NCBI RefSeq assembly: GCF_037176765.1
Contig: NC_090023.1
Coordinates: 51,972,866 to 52,036,865 of the forward strand
DNA from: Anolis sagrei
Lineage: Eukaryota > Chordata > Lepidosauria > Squamata > Anolidae
Length of the DNA: 64,000 bases
Reading direction: 5' to 3'
Shown: positions 12,006 to 23,139 of the stretch, one piece after another
How positions within the stretch are numbered: position 1 is the stretch's first letter
Layout: each line of letters opens with the position of its first letter
Made by a program: the position numbers and the translations under genes
The notes under the pieces: generated by a model
The model's input: the letters and a program-made list of their open reading frames with translations, nothing else
What the model was told of the DNA's origin: nothing
The model's database searches: none

Positions 12006-12677
12006 AACAGCTTCAATGCCTAAAATGATGGGGAGTGGTGCCTGGGTAACCTCCCCCCACCCCCACCATAATGGGCCAATAGAAAATGGATGTTTTTGGG
12101 GAGGTCCCCAAAAATGGATTGGGGCCCGCACCAAAAGCTAAAATACGAAATGGGTCGAGATTTACCCTGAAAGCACAACTCTACTTCTTAGTAGTCTCTA
12201 CTCTTAAACTCCATCATGGCAATGGCAACTGTTGGTGCACTGGATCTCCCTCAGCCCCTAAGCAGTACGACAAATACAGAGGCAGACAAGGGGTCTCAGA
12301 TGAACGTTTAGAAGGCCACAGGTTTCCCACTTCATCTAAGACAAATACAATTTCAAATTCAAAGTACTTTTCAGATCTCCAATATCAAAAGTTCCTCACT
12401 ACTCAATCTAATTTGATGAACTTCCATTATATAATTGTGATATATGAAAAAGGAGAAAATAAATAAGTGAAACTCAAATGGCATGTTGATCCTTCAGGTC
12501 TTTGAGGCAGTCCTATCACTTTCTGCATCTGACTAAATTCAGCAGCTGACTCAGTTCTTCAAGGTTAAGAAGAAGGAAGTTATCTTCTTTGCTTTTGTCT
12601 TCTACATATGGAAATGCTTCATTATTTTATGGCATTCCTAGCCACCTAGTGGAGAAACATTATTCACCAGCTAAAAC

Positions 12678-12785
12678 TGCAATCCCGTGTTCTCTTTTCT
12701 AAGTGTATGTATGTATGTATGTATGTATGTACCATTGAACTCAGTGGCACTTACTTTTGAGTAGAAATGCAAATAATTGCACTGT
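12678..12785. mobile_element. Reptile palindromic MITE-like repeat interrupted by (TATG)n
   Basis: The motif GCAATCCCGTGTTC… pairs loosely with TGAGTAGAAATGCAAATAAT…TGCACTGT around CATTGAACTCAGTGGCAC. I recall this pattern as a common short nonautonomous repeat in lizards. A TATG microsatellite sits inside it. Confidence 0.5.
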
Positions 12786-13844
12786 AATTTGGAACTTTTA
12801 AAAGAAATCAGCCAAGCTGCAAAGGCAAAAGACTGCTGTAGTTCTTTTAATGCATGTCAGTTCTTTATTCTCAGCAACGCTGCAGATTTAAAGCATTGCA
12901 ATATAAATGCTTTATAATGTATAGTTATTGGATTTTTAAAAAAATTCTCCTAATAACATAGGTATGGGGTTTCAGTTCAACCACTCCCATCAGAAATGAT
13001 AAGGAAAAGAGAAAACATTTACTATGAAAATAAACTCGGATAGTTAGTTATATCAAAATAGATTTTAGAAATACCCATATGGAGCATATGGATGCCACAT
13101 TTGAGCCAAGCAAACCCATTTCCCATCAGTTATGGAGCAATATGTGGCAACTTCTGGGAAAACAGAATGGAATAGATGGTTCAGTGCAATGAACAAAGAA
13201 TTTCTTATTTGGTGGCAGTTCCTTGTCTCGCTGTAATGTTTCCCACATACACAAATGACAGCTGTTTGTCATGGAATGAGTCTCCGTGAATATTGCCTCC
13301 TTCCCCCTCCTCCCACCTCATGAAAATCAAATTGAAGGTACAGGAAAAGGTCAGTGGAAGGGAACATGAAAACCCCTCCCCCTGTGATAGAAAAGGGTAA
13401 TTTATTGATAGCAGAGGCCCATTGTCACATATCTATATATACATTTGGATACAGACATAGGCACACATGCACATGCTCACAGGGACTTCTTCTCTGCGTT
13501 TTTTTTTTAAAGAAGGGACATAGACAGATGCTAGAAATGAAAACAGATTTCCCAAGAGAAGATGAAGGAATCCTGAAGGAAATTAGGATGAAAAATTCAG
13601 TCAAACAATTCTGCAAGGAAAAACAGCTTTGGGGAAGTGGCATCGAAGGAAGATCAACTTCAACCTTGAAATGTGTATCTAAAGAAAAGCCAATACATGA
13701 GAAAGGTGCTACTTGTATACCAGGTTTAAGGAAGAATTACAGGAAATATTGGCCCGAATCCTATTGTTTAGTCCCAACTATTTTTTTATCGTATCAGAAG
13801 TGAACCAAGGGTACAGTTGTGATCTATTTAAAAAACACAACATT
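12786..13844. other. No gene recognised
   Basis: AT-rich noncoding-looking DNA. The plus-strand frame at 13354-13803 has no recognisable domain. Confidence 0.45.
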
Positions 13845-14165
13845 TTAAAAATTTGGCATTATACTAAATGTCTCATTGAGAGTCACATCCATTGTTTTAA
13901 TGTGGTGCGATGTATTCCACACTGGGCATGCATATTCAGCAGCAGAATAGTAAAGCGCAAGGGCAGATGTCTTCACTATGTTTGGTTGTGATCTCCAGAT
14001 TGTGCCAATCAGCTTTCGTATGATATTATTTCTAGCACCCACTTTTTGCTTGATATTCAAGCAATGCTTCTTGTAGGTCAGAACATGGTCCAGGGTAACT
14101 CCCAGGGTAACTATTTGGCTGTGCTGTAATGCTCCAGTGGGATTCCTTTTGACTAAGATCAAGCC
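13845..14165 (-). mobile_element. LINE reverse-transcriptase C-terminal fragment (jockey-like)
   Basis: The minus-strand frame reads LGVTLDHVLTYKKHCLNIKQ, a KVGARNNIIRKLIG stretch and SALALYYSAAEYACPVWN, the thumb and post-RT region of jockey-like non-LTR retrotransposons. A matching C-terminal piece, probably the same family, lies at 26088-26525 on the other strand. Confidence 0.75.
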
Positions 14166-14637
14166 CCAACTAGAAAAGACCTGTTCAATCTACTGTTGAA
14201 TGGTGCAACGCTGAATCGGTAAATCTTAATGATTCATTGGATTTGTTACTTAGGATTAACACTGAAGACCCCTATCATTTAGCAAGATAATTGTATGCAT
14301 GTCTTATTTTAAAAAGGCTAATTAAATTCAATGAAATTTAGAACCAGGCTTAGAATTACAACTCAAGTCTTTGAAAACTTGCAAGAAGGTTAACAAAGGA
14401 GTTGGCATTAGTTATAGCTCAGCGGAAATACTGCATTCAGAAAATTAAGTTGACCAATGCTGAGAAATGAAACCTGCTTATTACAGACTGCTGCAGCTTC
14501 TCCTAGTGTGTGCCATTTTGACCATACTCGGATGTTGCCTGGCCACCTACGTTCTGCTTTTCATCTCTTAGAGTACAATGGAATGGTCTTACAGCTAGCT
14601 TGGTGTAGTGCGTTGAGTGCTGGAATAGGATATGATA

Positions 14638-15531
14638 ATCAAGTTTGCAGACGATACCAAATTGGGAGGGAGAGCTAATACCCCAGATTACAGGAGAAGA
14701 ATTCAAAGCAATCTTAACAAATTAGAGAGATGGGCCAAAACTAACAAAAATGGAGTTTAACAGGGACAAATGCAAGATATGCCACTTAGACAGAAAAACT
14801 GAAATGCAAAGATACAGAATGTGGGACGTCTGGCTTGACAGCAGTACGTGTGAAAAAAGATCTTGGAGTCCTTGTGGACAATAAGTTAAACATGAACCAA
14901 ATTGGATTTTTTTTTGGGGGGGGGGGGAAGCAAATGGAATTTTGGCATGCATAAATAAGAGTCTACTGTGTAGATCCAGGGAAGTCATACTACCCCTCTA
15001 GTCTGTCTTGGTCAATCACACCTGGAATACTGTGTCCAATTCTGGGCACTATAGTTGAAGGGAGATGTTGACAAGCTGAATGTGTCCAGAAAAGGGCGAC
15101 TAAAATATTCAAGAGCTTGGAGAACAAGCCCTATGAGGAGGGGCTTAAAGAGCTGGGCATGTTTAGCCTTCAGAAGAGAAGGCTGAGAGGAGACATAATG
15201 GCCATGTATAAATATGTGAGGGGAAGTCATAGGGAGCAGGGAGCAAGCCTGTTTTCTGCTGCCCTGGTGCCTAGGATGCAGAACAATGGCTTCCAACTAC
15301 AGAAAAGGAGATTCCACCTGAACATTAGGAAGAACTTCCTAACTGTGAGAGCTGTTCAGCAGTAGAACTCTCTGCCCCAGTGTGTAGTGGAGGCTCCTTC
15401 TTTGGAGGCTTTTAAGTAGAGGCTGGGTGGTCATCTGTCAGGGGTGCTTTGAATGCAATTTTCCTGCTTCTTGTCAGGGGGTTGGACTGCATGGCCCACA
15501 GGGTCTCTTCCAACTCTATGATTCTGTGATA
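14638..15531 (+). mobile_element. CR1 LINE 3' fragment, decayed
   Basis: It runs from the FADDTKLGG-coding region (TTTGCAGACGATACCAAATT) through the RT thumb to the CR1 3' end, including the AGGAAGAACTTCCTAACTGT and CTCTATGATTCTGTGAT tail. Many small changes break the frame; homology to the intact copy at 16110-19630 is clear. Confidence 0.88.
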
Positions 15532-15535
15532 CTGG

Positions 15536-15735
15536 GAGAATAGGGTTTGAATCCCCACTTGACCATGGAAACCCACTGGGTAACCTTGGGCAAGTCACTC
15601 ACTCTCAACCTCAGAGAAAGGCAAAAGCAAACCCGCTCCCAACCAAGTTTTCCAAGAAAACCTTGTGATAAGCTTTCTTGATAAATTATCTTTCTATCCT
15701 GACTTCCTTGCAATGAATTTATGGCAATCCTGTTC
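15536..15735. mobile_element. MIR/CORE-like SINE fragment
   Basis: GGTTTGAATCCCCACTTGAC… and ACCTTGGGCAAGTCACTCAC followed by CTCAACCTCAG resemble the B box and core of MIR-type tRNA SINEs. It lies directly after the CR1 tail. Confidence 0.5.
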
Positions 15736-16200
15736 TTCTCTTACAACAACCCTGTGAAGTACATTGCACTAAGAAATTCTGTACAAAATATTTTTAACAG
15801 ACATTCACACATGCTTTGTTTGAATATTATAGCATCTTAGAAGTGAAATATTTCCCATACAAAATTGGTGATGGATGAGAATCTTCTGAGGAAATTGCTC
15901 TTTTTCTATTGTGGGCAGCTGCATTGATGGCCTTGATCTTAGCTAAAAAATTTTTTCCTGGCAAGTGTTATCAGACCCCTCTTCAAGCTGTTTTCTTAAA
16001 TGCTTTAAAGCATGTGAAGAAAGTAACAGCTGGAGAAAGTAACCGAATGCTATGAAACCATAGCTATTTTTTCCTCTAAGTCTGTGGGGCAGTTGTTCCA
16101 TAAGACTACATAGAATCATAGAATCATAGAATCAAAGAGTTGGAAGAGACCTCATGGGCCATCCAGTCCAACCCCCTGCCAAGAAGCAGGAATATTGCAT

Positions 16201-19074
16201 TCAAATCACCCCTGACAGATGGCCATCCAGCCTCTGTTTAAAAGCTTCCAAGGAAGGAGCCTCCACCACACTCCGGGGCAGAGAGTTCCACTGCTGAACG
16301 GCTCTCACAGTCAGGAAGTTCTTCCTAATGTTCAGATGGAATCTCCTTTCTTGTAGTTTGAAGCCATTGTTCCGTGTCCTAGTCTCCAAGGAAGCAGAAA
16401 ACAAGCTTGCTCCCTCCTCCCTGTAGCTTCCTCTCACATATTTATACATGGCTATCATATCTCCTCTCAGCCTTCTCTTCTTCAGGCTAAACATGCCCAG
16501 TTCCCTAAGCCGCTCCTCATAGGGCTTGTTCTCCAGACCCTTGATCATTTTAGTCGCCCTCCTCTGGACACTTTCCAGCTTGTCAATATCTCTCTTGAAT
16601 TGTGGTGCCCAGAATTGGACACAATATTCCAGATGTGGTCTAACCAAAGCAGAATAGAGGGGTAGCATTACTTCCTTAGATCTAGACACTATGCTCCTAT
16701 TGATGCAGGCCAAAATCCCATTGGCTTTTTTTGCCGCCACATCACATTGTTGGCTCATGTTTAACTTGTTGTCCACGAGGACTCCAAGATCTTTTTCACA
16801 CGTACTGCTCTCGAGCCAGGCGTCCCCCATTCTGTATCTTTGCATCTCATTTTTTCTGCCAAAGTGGAGTATCTTGCATTTGTCACTGTTGAACTTCATT
16901 TTGTTAGTTTTGGCCCATCTCTCTAATCTGTCAAGATCGTTTTGAATTCTGCTCCTGTCCTCTGGACTATTGGCTATCCCTCCCAATTTGGTGTCGTCTG
17001 CAAACTTGATGATCATGCCTTCTAGCCCTTCATCTAAGTCATTAATAAAGATGTTGAACAGGACCGGGCCCAGGACGGAACCCTGCGGCACTCCGCTCGT
17101 CACTTCTTTCCAAGATGAAGAGGAAGCATTAGTGAGCACTCTCTGTGTTCGTCCACTTAACCAATTACAGATCCACCTCACCGTAGTTTTGCCTAGCCCA
17201 CATTGGACTAGTTTCCTTGCCAGAAGGTCATGGGGGACCTTGTCGAAGGCCTTACTGAAATCCAGGTACGCTACATCCACGGCATTCCCCGCATCTACCC
17301 AGCTTGTAGCTCTATCGAAGAAAGAGATCAGATTAGTCTGGCATGACTTGTTTTTGATAAATCCATGTTGACTATTAGCGATGACTGCATTTGTTTCTAA
17401 GTGTTTGCAGACCGCTTCCTTAACAATCTTTTCCAGAATCTTGCCCGGTATCGACGTGAGGCTGACCGGACGGTAGTTGTTTGGGTCATCCTTTTTTCCC
17501 TTCTTGAAGATTGGGACCACATTGGCCCTCCTCCAATCTGCTGGAACTTCTCCCGTTCTCCAAGAACTCTCAAAGATGGTTGCCAATGGTTCCGAAATGA
17601 CTTCCGCTAGTTCCTTCAGTACTCTTGGGTGTAGTTGATCTGGCCCTGGGGACTTGAACTCATTAAGAGCGGCCAGGTATTCCTGGACGACTTCTTTCCC
17701 AATTTGGGGTTGGATGTCCTCCAATCCCTCATCCACTCCATCTTGCTGAGGTTGAAGACTCTCTTTTTGTGAGAAGACCGAGGCAAAGAAGGCATTAAGT
17801 AGTTCTGCCTTTTCCCTATCCCCTGTCAGCATTGCCCCATCTTCTCCTCGAAGAGGTCCTATCGCCTCCTTGTTTTTCCTTTTTCTACTGACATAAGAAT
17901 AGAAGCCCTTTTTATTGTTTTTAATGTCCCTGGCAAGTCTGAGCTCGTTTTTTGCTTTAGCTTTGCGGACCTTTTCCCTACAGGTGTTGGCTATTTGTTT
18001 GAATTCTTCTTTGGTGATTTCTCCCTTTTTCCACTTCTTGTGCATGTCTCTTTTGTGTCTTAGCACAGTTAGAAGTTCTTTGGACATCCATTCTGGCCTC
18101 TTTGCACTTGTCCTATTTTTTCTCTTTGTTGGCACGGTTTGCAATTGCGCCTTGAGTATTTCACTCTTGAGAAGTTCCCATCCATCCGTAGCTCCCTTGT
18201 CTTTTAGTATCTGTGTCCACGGAATGCTGCTCAGCGTTTCCTTCATTTTTTGGAAATCAGCTCTCCTAAAGTCCAAAATGCGGGTTTGACTTGTCTTAGT
18301 TTCGGCCTTCCTTTGTACCTCAAATTGCAGGAGCACATGGTCACTTGCCCCTAAGGATCCTACCACTTCGACCGCATCGATCAGGTCCTCCACATTTGTT
18401 AGGATGAGATCAAGAGTAGCCAATCCCCTTGTTGCCTCTTCTACCTTCTGGACCATGAAATTGTCTGCAAGGCAAGCGAGAAATTTGTTGGACCTTGTAC
18501 TCTTGGCCGAGTTTGTTTTCCAGCAAATATCGGGATAGTTGAAATCGCCCATGACTACTACATCTCTTTTCTGTGCCTGTTTGGTCAACTGTTGGCAGAA
18601 GACTTCATCAAGATCTTCCTCCTGGCTTGGGGGTCTGTAGTAGACGCCTACAACGACATCTTTTTGAGTCCCAGTTCCCTTGATTCTTATCCAGATGATT
18701 TCAAGCTGGTTTCCCAGATTGCTGTCTTGAATTTCTTCTGCAGCATAAGAGTTTTTGACATATAAGGCTACTCCGCCTCCTCTCCCCTTTGTTCGGTTTC
18801 TGTGAAAGAGGTTATACCCCTCGATATCTACATTCCAGCGATAGGAGTCATCCCACCAGGTTTCAGTGATGGCTATGATATCATATTTGTGGTGTTGTGC
18901 TAGAAGTTGGAGTTCGTCTTGTTTATTTCCCATGCTCTGTGCATTAGTGTAAAGACATGTGAGCCCCTGGGATCTTCCCTTGAGCTGTTTAATTGGGATT
19001 ATTGTGCTTTTGGTACGTGGTCCTTGTTGTGTTTGTGCAGCCCTCCGTTTAGCCTTCTGGCGATTCCCAGACAT
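16201..19074 (-). CDS. CR1 ORF2: endonuclease-reverse transcriptase, 957 residues
   Basis: One uninterrupted frame. N-terminal apurinic-type endonuclease: LYTNAQSMGNKQDEL, ITETWWDD, RGGGVALYVKN, VVMGDFNYPDICW and GASDHVLL. Reverse transcriptase: NYRPVSLTSIPGKILEK, SQHGFIKNKSC, VAYLDFSKAFDKVPHD, GVPQGSVLGPVLFNIFINDL, and the catalytic FADD in IIKFADDTKLGG. It ends LDGHLSGVI, the usual CR1 C-terminus. All catalytic motifs I can recognise are present. This enzyme would carry out target-primed reverse transcription of its own RNA. It lies in intergenic DNA. Confidence 0.95.
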   Translation of the reverse strand: MSGNRQKAKRRAAQTQQGPRTKSTIIPIKQLKGRSQGLTCLYTNAQSMGNKQDELQLLAQHHKYDIIAITETWWDDSYRWNVDIEGYNLFHRNRTKGRGGGVALYVKNSYAAEEIQDSNLGNQLEIIWIRIKGTGTQKDVVVGVYYRPPSQEEDLDEVFCQQLTKQAQKRDVVVMGDFNYPDICWKTNSAKSTRSNKFLACLADNFMVQKVEEATRGLATLDLILTNVEDLIDAVEVVGSLGASDHVLLQFEVQRKAETKTSQTRILDFRRADFQKMKETLSSIPWTQILKDKGATDGWELLKSEILKAQLQTVPTKRKNRTSAKRPEWMSKELLTVLRHKRDMHKKWKKGEITKEEFKQIANTCREKVRKAKAKNELRLARDIKNNKKGFYSYVSRKRKNKEAIGPLRGEDGAMLTGDREKAELLNAFFASVFSQKESLQPQQDGVDEGLEDIQPQIGKEVVQEYLAALNEFKSPGPDQLHPRVLKELAEVISEPLATIFESSWRTGEVPADWRRANVVPIFKKGKKDDPNNYRPVSLTSIPGKILEKIVKEAVCKHLETNAVIANSQHGFIKNKSCQTNLISFFDRATSWVDAGNAVDVAYLDFSKAFDKVPHDLLARKLVQCGLGKTTVRWICNWLSGRTQRVLTNASSSSWKEVTSGVPQGSVLGPVLFNIFINDLDEGLEGMIIKFADDTKLGGIANSPEDRSRIQNDLDRLERWAKTNKMKFNSDKCKILHFGRKNEMQRYRMGDAWLESSTCEKDLGVLVDNKLNMSQQCDVAAKKANGILACINRSIVSRSKEVMLPLYSALVRPHLEYCVQFWAPQFKRDIDKLESVQRRATKMIKGLENKPYEERLRELGMFSLKKRRLRGDMIAMYKYVRGSYREEGASLFSASLETRTRNNGFKLQERRFHLNIRKNFLTVRAVQQWNSLPRSVVEAPSLEAFKQRLDGHLSGVI

Positions 19075-19124
19075 TATGGGTAAAGTAGCGTTCGCAAGGC
19101 TGTTGTCCCCCTCCCCCGGTGGAC

Positions 19125-19625
19125 CTAGTTTAAAGTGCGTCTAATGAGGTTTGCGAGTCTGTGAGCAAAAAAGTGTTTTCCTACTTGTGTGAGATGCACC
19201 CCATCCCTTGCCAGTAGGCCATCCTCCTGGAATAGCAGGCCATGGTCGAGGAAGCCAAAGCGTTCCTCCTGACACCATTTTCTAAGCCAGTCATTGACCT
19301 GTACTATTTTTCTGGCTCTTGTGGGTCCGTGTCTTACAACAGGGAGGAGGGATGAAAAGACCACCTGTACATTACATTCTTTTAGTATTGCTCCTAGAGC
19401 TCGAAAATCATTTGTGATCTTTTGAAACGTATGCCTTGCAGTATCATTGGTTCCTACATGAATCAACATGAGGGGAGGACGGTGATAGGGCTTGAGGAGC
19501 CTGGTGAGCCTCTGAGTGATATGGTGTATTTTTGCCCCCGGTAGGCAGCATATTTCTCGAGCCATCCCATCTGGTCTGGAAATGACAGCTTCCGTTCCTC
19601 TAAGGAGGGAGTCGCCTACTACCAA
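19125..19625 (-). CDS. CR1 ORF1 C-terminal esterase (SGNH) domain, 5' truncated
   Basis: The frame begins at VVGDSLLRGTE (block I GDS of SGNH hydrolases), continues through LMLIHVGTNDTARH (GTND block) and ends with DGVHLTQVGKHF (DxxH block), so Ser, Asn, Asp and His of the fold are all visible. CR1 and some L2 elements are known to carry such an esterase in ORF1. The N-terminal part of ORF1 is missing because the copy is 5' truncated. It is followed after about 50 bp by ORF2. Confidence 0.88.
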   Translation of the reverse strand: MVVGDSLLRGTEAVISRPDGMAREICCLPGAKIHHITQRLTRLLKPYHRPPLMLIHVGTNDTARHTFQKITNDFRALGAILKECNVQVVFSSLLPVVRHGPTRARKIVQVNDWLRKWCQEERFGFLDHGLLFQEDGLLARDGVHLTQVGKHFFAHRLANLIRRTLN

Positions 19626-19635
19626 GACCTACTAC

Positions 19636-20400
19636 TACTACTACACTCAAAACCAATTTAGGATTGCTTTCTGTTGCACAGTGTAAATGGAATAATGTTA
19701 TTTACTAGCTTGGGTACATAGCATTGCCTTGAGAAAGTCAATTTTTAATTGTACAAAATGCATACGTTTGTGGGTGAACTGCAATTCACATCATGTCAGG
19801 TTAGCCCTGAAAAACTCCATCAGTACTTAAAGTTTCGTTATGTTGTGAAAATTTGCTCTAGCTGTATCATCGGTAGGGATCAGTGTGCTCTCTGATTGCA
19901 GGTGGGCGGGGTCATGCAAATTCCACACCAATGGAGAGAGTAAGACACACTGGGATGGCTGTGGTGGAGGAAACATATAAAATCTAGGATCAAATTGTCC
20001 CTGTATGAAAGTCTTCACTTGGGTTGTGGGCAGGATTGTGTTTGTGGAGGACATTGGCGGGGCTCTTATACATGTTCATGGCGCTCACTATAACCTGCAA
20101 CGTCACTGGAGGGAGGGCCATTGGTGGCTCCTGAGTAGTGGGAGCTATCACTGTTTGTGGAGGTGGGAGCTTGTCTGTGTAAGTGGACATCCCAATTACA
20201 TACACACATACATATGTTCACTTTTATTATATGTATAGTTTTAGTAATTTTGATCCAACTGGTATTGACATATGCTTTTCACACTCCTTACTTTTCAGGC
20301 AGTAATGAAAGTCTTTTATTTATTTTTGGATGGAAAAATTAGCCTGAAACCCATACCTTCCACTATTTCATATGTAAAAACCAAGACAATATTAGGGGCC
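19636..20400. other. No gene recognised
   Basis: AT-rich DNA with only short frames of no recognisable content. Confidence 0.45.
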
Positions 20401-21265
20401 AAGCAATATTAGAGTGTGTTCAAGATGGCAATGTTTCCAAATTGTTAGTGAGAAAGAACAATAAACTAGGCGAGGCTGCAGCAGTTTGCTTTGCCTGAGC
20501 CTCCTGGGAATGGAAAGATTTCCCCAACACTGCCACCGATTTTCCTCTCTGCTCTGCAGAGTTAGTTGAATGCAAACTGGGTTGTTGTAACTAGGAAAAC
20601 AGGGAAGCTCCAGACAAGAAACAATGAGATACAGCTAATCACCTCTCAACAAAGGATTCCCCCAGGCAGTAAGAAGCCAAACTTTGAAACTGCTAGGCCA
20701 TTAAATGCTAATCAAGGTGGGCAATTGAAACATTCATACCTACCTCCAACATACAAGAGTTCTTTCTCCCACCCTGGACATTCCACTGATAAAACAACCC
20801 CATTTTTCAACAGACCTCACAACCTCTGAGGAGGCCTGCCATAGATGCAGGTGAAACGTCAGGAGAGAATGCTTCTGGAACATGTCCAGACAGCCTGGGA
20901 AACTCACAACAACTCACTTGCCTAGTTTCCAACAGACCTCTTAACCTCTGAGGATGCCTGCCATAGATGCGGGTGAAACGTCAGGAGAGAATGCCATGCT
21001 GCCTGAAAAATGTACAACAACCCACTGATTCTAGCCATGAAAACCTTCGACAATACATTGAATGCGAACTATTTTTTGCACTTGGAACTCTGCCTATAGT
21101 AATGAAAGTGAGATGAAGACAAAGGAAGACACTCATTTTATAAGTGGCTGAGAAAAGTTGGACAACAAAGGATTAATTTGCACTGTCCCTTCCAAATTGG
21201 GCACAGTTGCAGGATATGTGATGATTGCAGAAGCCTCCGGTGACCATTTTGTTTGCCATATTTGT
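20400..21265 (+). repeat. Unclassified older repeat (X), split by a Penelope-like insertion
   Basis: Sequence at about 20470-20578 and 21071-21265 resembles 30600-30900 (GAGTGCAAACTAC, AAAGGAAGATGAGGACAAAG, AAGGATTAA…GGGACAGTTG). The element is interrupted at 20579-21057. Family not recognised. Confidence 0.55.
20579..21057 (+). mobile_element. Penelope-like 3' fragment with 13-bp target duplication
   Basis: It carries the Penelope-like 3' UTR seen elsewhere in the window (CAACAAAGGATTCCCCCAGG, GCCATAGATGCAGGTGAAAC, GTCAGGAGAGAATGC, GACAATACA end). Flanks TTGAATGCAAACT (20566-20578) and TTGAATGCGAACT (21058-21070) match at 12 of 13. The last part is present twice in tandem. Confidence 0.75.
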
Positions 21266-21924
21266 GTAGTTATGAATTATTGCCTACCAGCTGACAGAAT
21301 AGATTCTATCAAGGTCACGAAATGAGATTTGTGGTAATTGTTCCCATTAATGTTATTATTAATTTATATTTTAGAAGTATTGCACTTTAATACTTATTAT
21401 ATGTATGTTAATTTCACAATATAAGTTACATGTTTTAAACTACAAGGTCAGTTAGGCTGCCTATCTTGCTCATCCTGGTTTTTGTACTTTACACTGTGAG
21501 CTATGAATGACCTCGATTATTTCTGTACAATATTGTATTACTGAGAAATGAAAGGGAACAATAAAGGCATGATTTTCCTGTACTTGAAAGCTTCCTTTAG
21601 GTATTTTATTTTGTATGCTCGTGATTTGTATGGGCTTTCTCTCCAGGTACATTTGGCCTTGGGACTGGATTGGTGAGGGGAATTCTCCAGCTTACAAAGG
21701 ACTTGCGATTTAACCAGCACTTGAGTAAATTATAGTATTTATTCAGTTAATTTTTTTACAAACCTACTTTTCCAGATTAAGTCACAATGCCAATGCTATC
21801 AAGCCATTTTATGGCTATAAGAAATAACATTTCATTCATGTGTCTCTAAATTAGGGAGCAAAAATATTCCTCTTGAACATGTCCATGTAGGTTGTTTTTG
21901 AAGAGATTAGTGGACAGTATTTTT

Positions 21925-22254
21925 AGATGCCCTGGTGGTGCAGCAGTTAAACCGCTGAGCTGCTGAACTTGCTGACTGAAAGCTTGGTGGTTTGAATCCG
22001 GTGAGCGGGGTGAGCTCCCGCTGTTAGGCCCATCTTCTGCCAACCTAGCAGTTTGAAAACATGCAAATGTGAATAGATCAATAGGTACTGCTTTGGCAAG
22101 AAGGTAACAGTGCTCCATGCAATCATGCTGGCCACATGACCTTGGAGGTGTTTATGGTCAATGCCAGCTCTTTGAAATAGAAATAGAAATGAGTGCCACC
22201 CGCCAGAGTCAGACTTAACTAGACTTAATGTTAAGGGAAACTTTTACCTTTTAT
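21925..22254 (+). mobile_element. Sauria SINE with BovB-type tail
   Basis: tRNA head GGTGGTGCAGCAGTTAAACC, B box GGTTTGAATCC, body CATGCAAATGTGAATAGATC, then CAGAGTCAGACTTAACTAGA and an ACCTTT-type end. The 3' segment resembles the BovB LINE end, as known for Sauria SINEs. Confidence 0.88.
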
Positions 22255-22278
22255 TTGTATGTGAGAGAGATTGTGCAT

Positions 22279-22620
22279 ATTGTTGTTTATTAGTTCAGTC
22301 ACTGCCAACTCTTCATGACCTCATGGACCAGCCCACGCCAGAGCTCCCTGTTGGAGGTCGCCAACCCCAGCTCCTTCAAGGTCAAGCCAGTACCTTCAAG
22401 GGTAACATCCATCCCTCTTGCCCTTGGTCGGCCCCTCTTCCTTTTTCCTTCCATTTTCCCCAGCATCATTGTCTTCTCAAAGTTTTCCTGACTTCTCATT
22501 ATGTGGCCAAAGTACTTCATCTTTGCCTTGAATATCCTTCCCTCCAGTGAGCAGCCGGGCATTATTTCCTGGAGTATGGACTGGTTTGATCTTCTTGCGG
22601 TCCAAGGTACTGTACTTATA
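22279..22620 (-). mobile_element. BovB (RTE) LINE 3' fragment
   Basis: The minus-strand frame reads VPWTARRSNQSILQEIMPG, CSLEGRIFKAKMKYFGHIMR and MLGKMEGKRKRGRPR, then ELWRGLVHEVMKS, the C-terminus of BovB RTE elements. It lies 25 bp from a Sauria SINE that borrows the same tail. Confidence 0.88.
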
Positions 22621-23139
22621 CTCAGCTGAAAATTCAGTTGGTAACTTGGAGACACAGCAACCCATTAAATTGTGGTTTACTCAGCTGTGTTAACATTTGA
22701 TCAACAAGAAAACATTCCAAGCCATTTACCATCACATAAATTCGGGTAGTAGCTGATCCGATGAACTTTGTTTACGCTAACAAGATCCAATGCACAACTG
22801 GAGCCTATTTATTAATGTGTTATAATACATCTGGGGAAAGATACGGCTTTGGAAAAGACAATTAGGAAACACTTATATCCTATATTCCATTATCTTCTGC
22901 TGGGACCCTTTGACACCATGCAAGTCCACCCCACTGGGTCATCTTTGTAGTTTTGGGAGGCACTCGAGCTCTCTGTCTGAAAATTCTAGGTACTCCTCCC
23001 TAAATGCCAACTCGCAGCACCCCATAGGGTATATCCATGGCAGTTTAAAGAGGAATCAAAGTGTTATAACTGTAAAGTGTGAATGAACCCATTTGACTCA
23101 CTCCATTTTCCCTGAAAATCCAGATTACATCATCCGCGG
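22621..23139. other. No gene recognised
   Basis: Noncoding-looking spacer between the BovB fragment and the next SINE. Confidence 0.45.

Larger units (their letters stand above)
16110..19630 (-). mobile_element. CR1 LINE, nearly complete, intact ORF2
   Basis: The 3' end at the low-coordinate side has the CR1 hallmark (ATAGAATC)n octamer tail at 16110-16135. Inward lie a complete ORF2 (16201-19074) and the distal part of ORF1 (19125-19625). The 5' end is truncated inside ORF1 at about 19630 beside a short (TAC)n. The intact long frame suggests a recent insertion. Confidence 0.95.

Noticed and set aside
11478-12016. Four overlapping minus-strand open frames
   Set aside because: They are read through the minisatellite at 11505-12005; the peptides repeat with it.
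13354-13803. 149-codon plus frame as a gene
   Set aside because: No domain, no splice support, and surrounded by noncoding DNA.
16691-18289. Plus-strand open frames of 69-133 codons
   Set aside because: Shadows opposite the intact CR1 ORF2.
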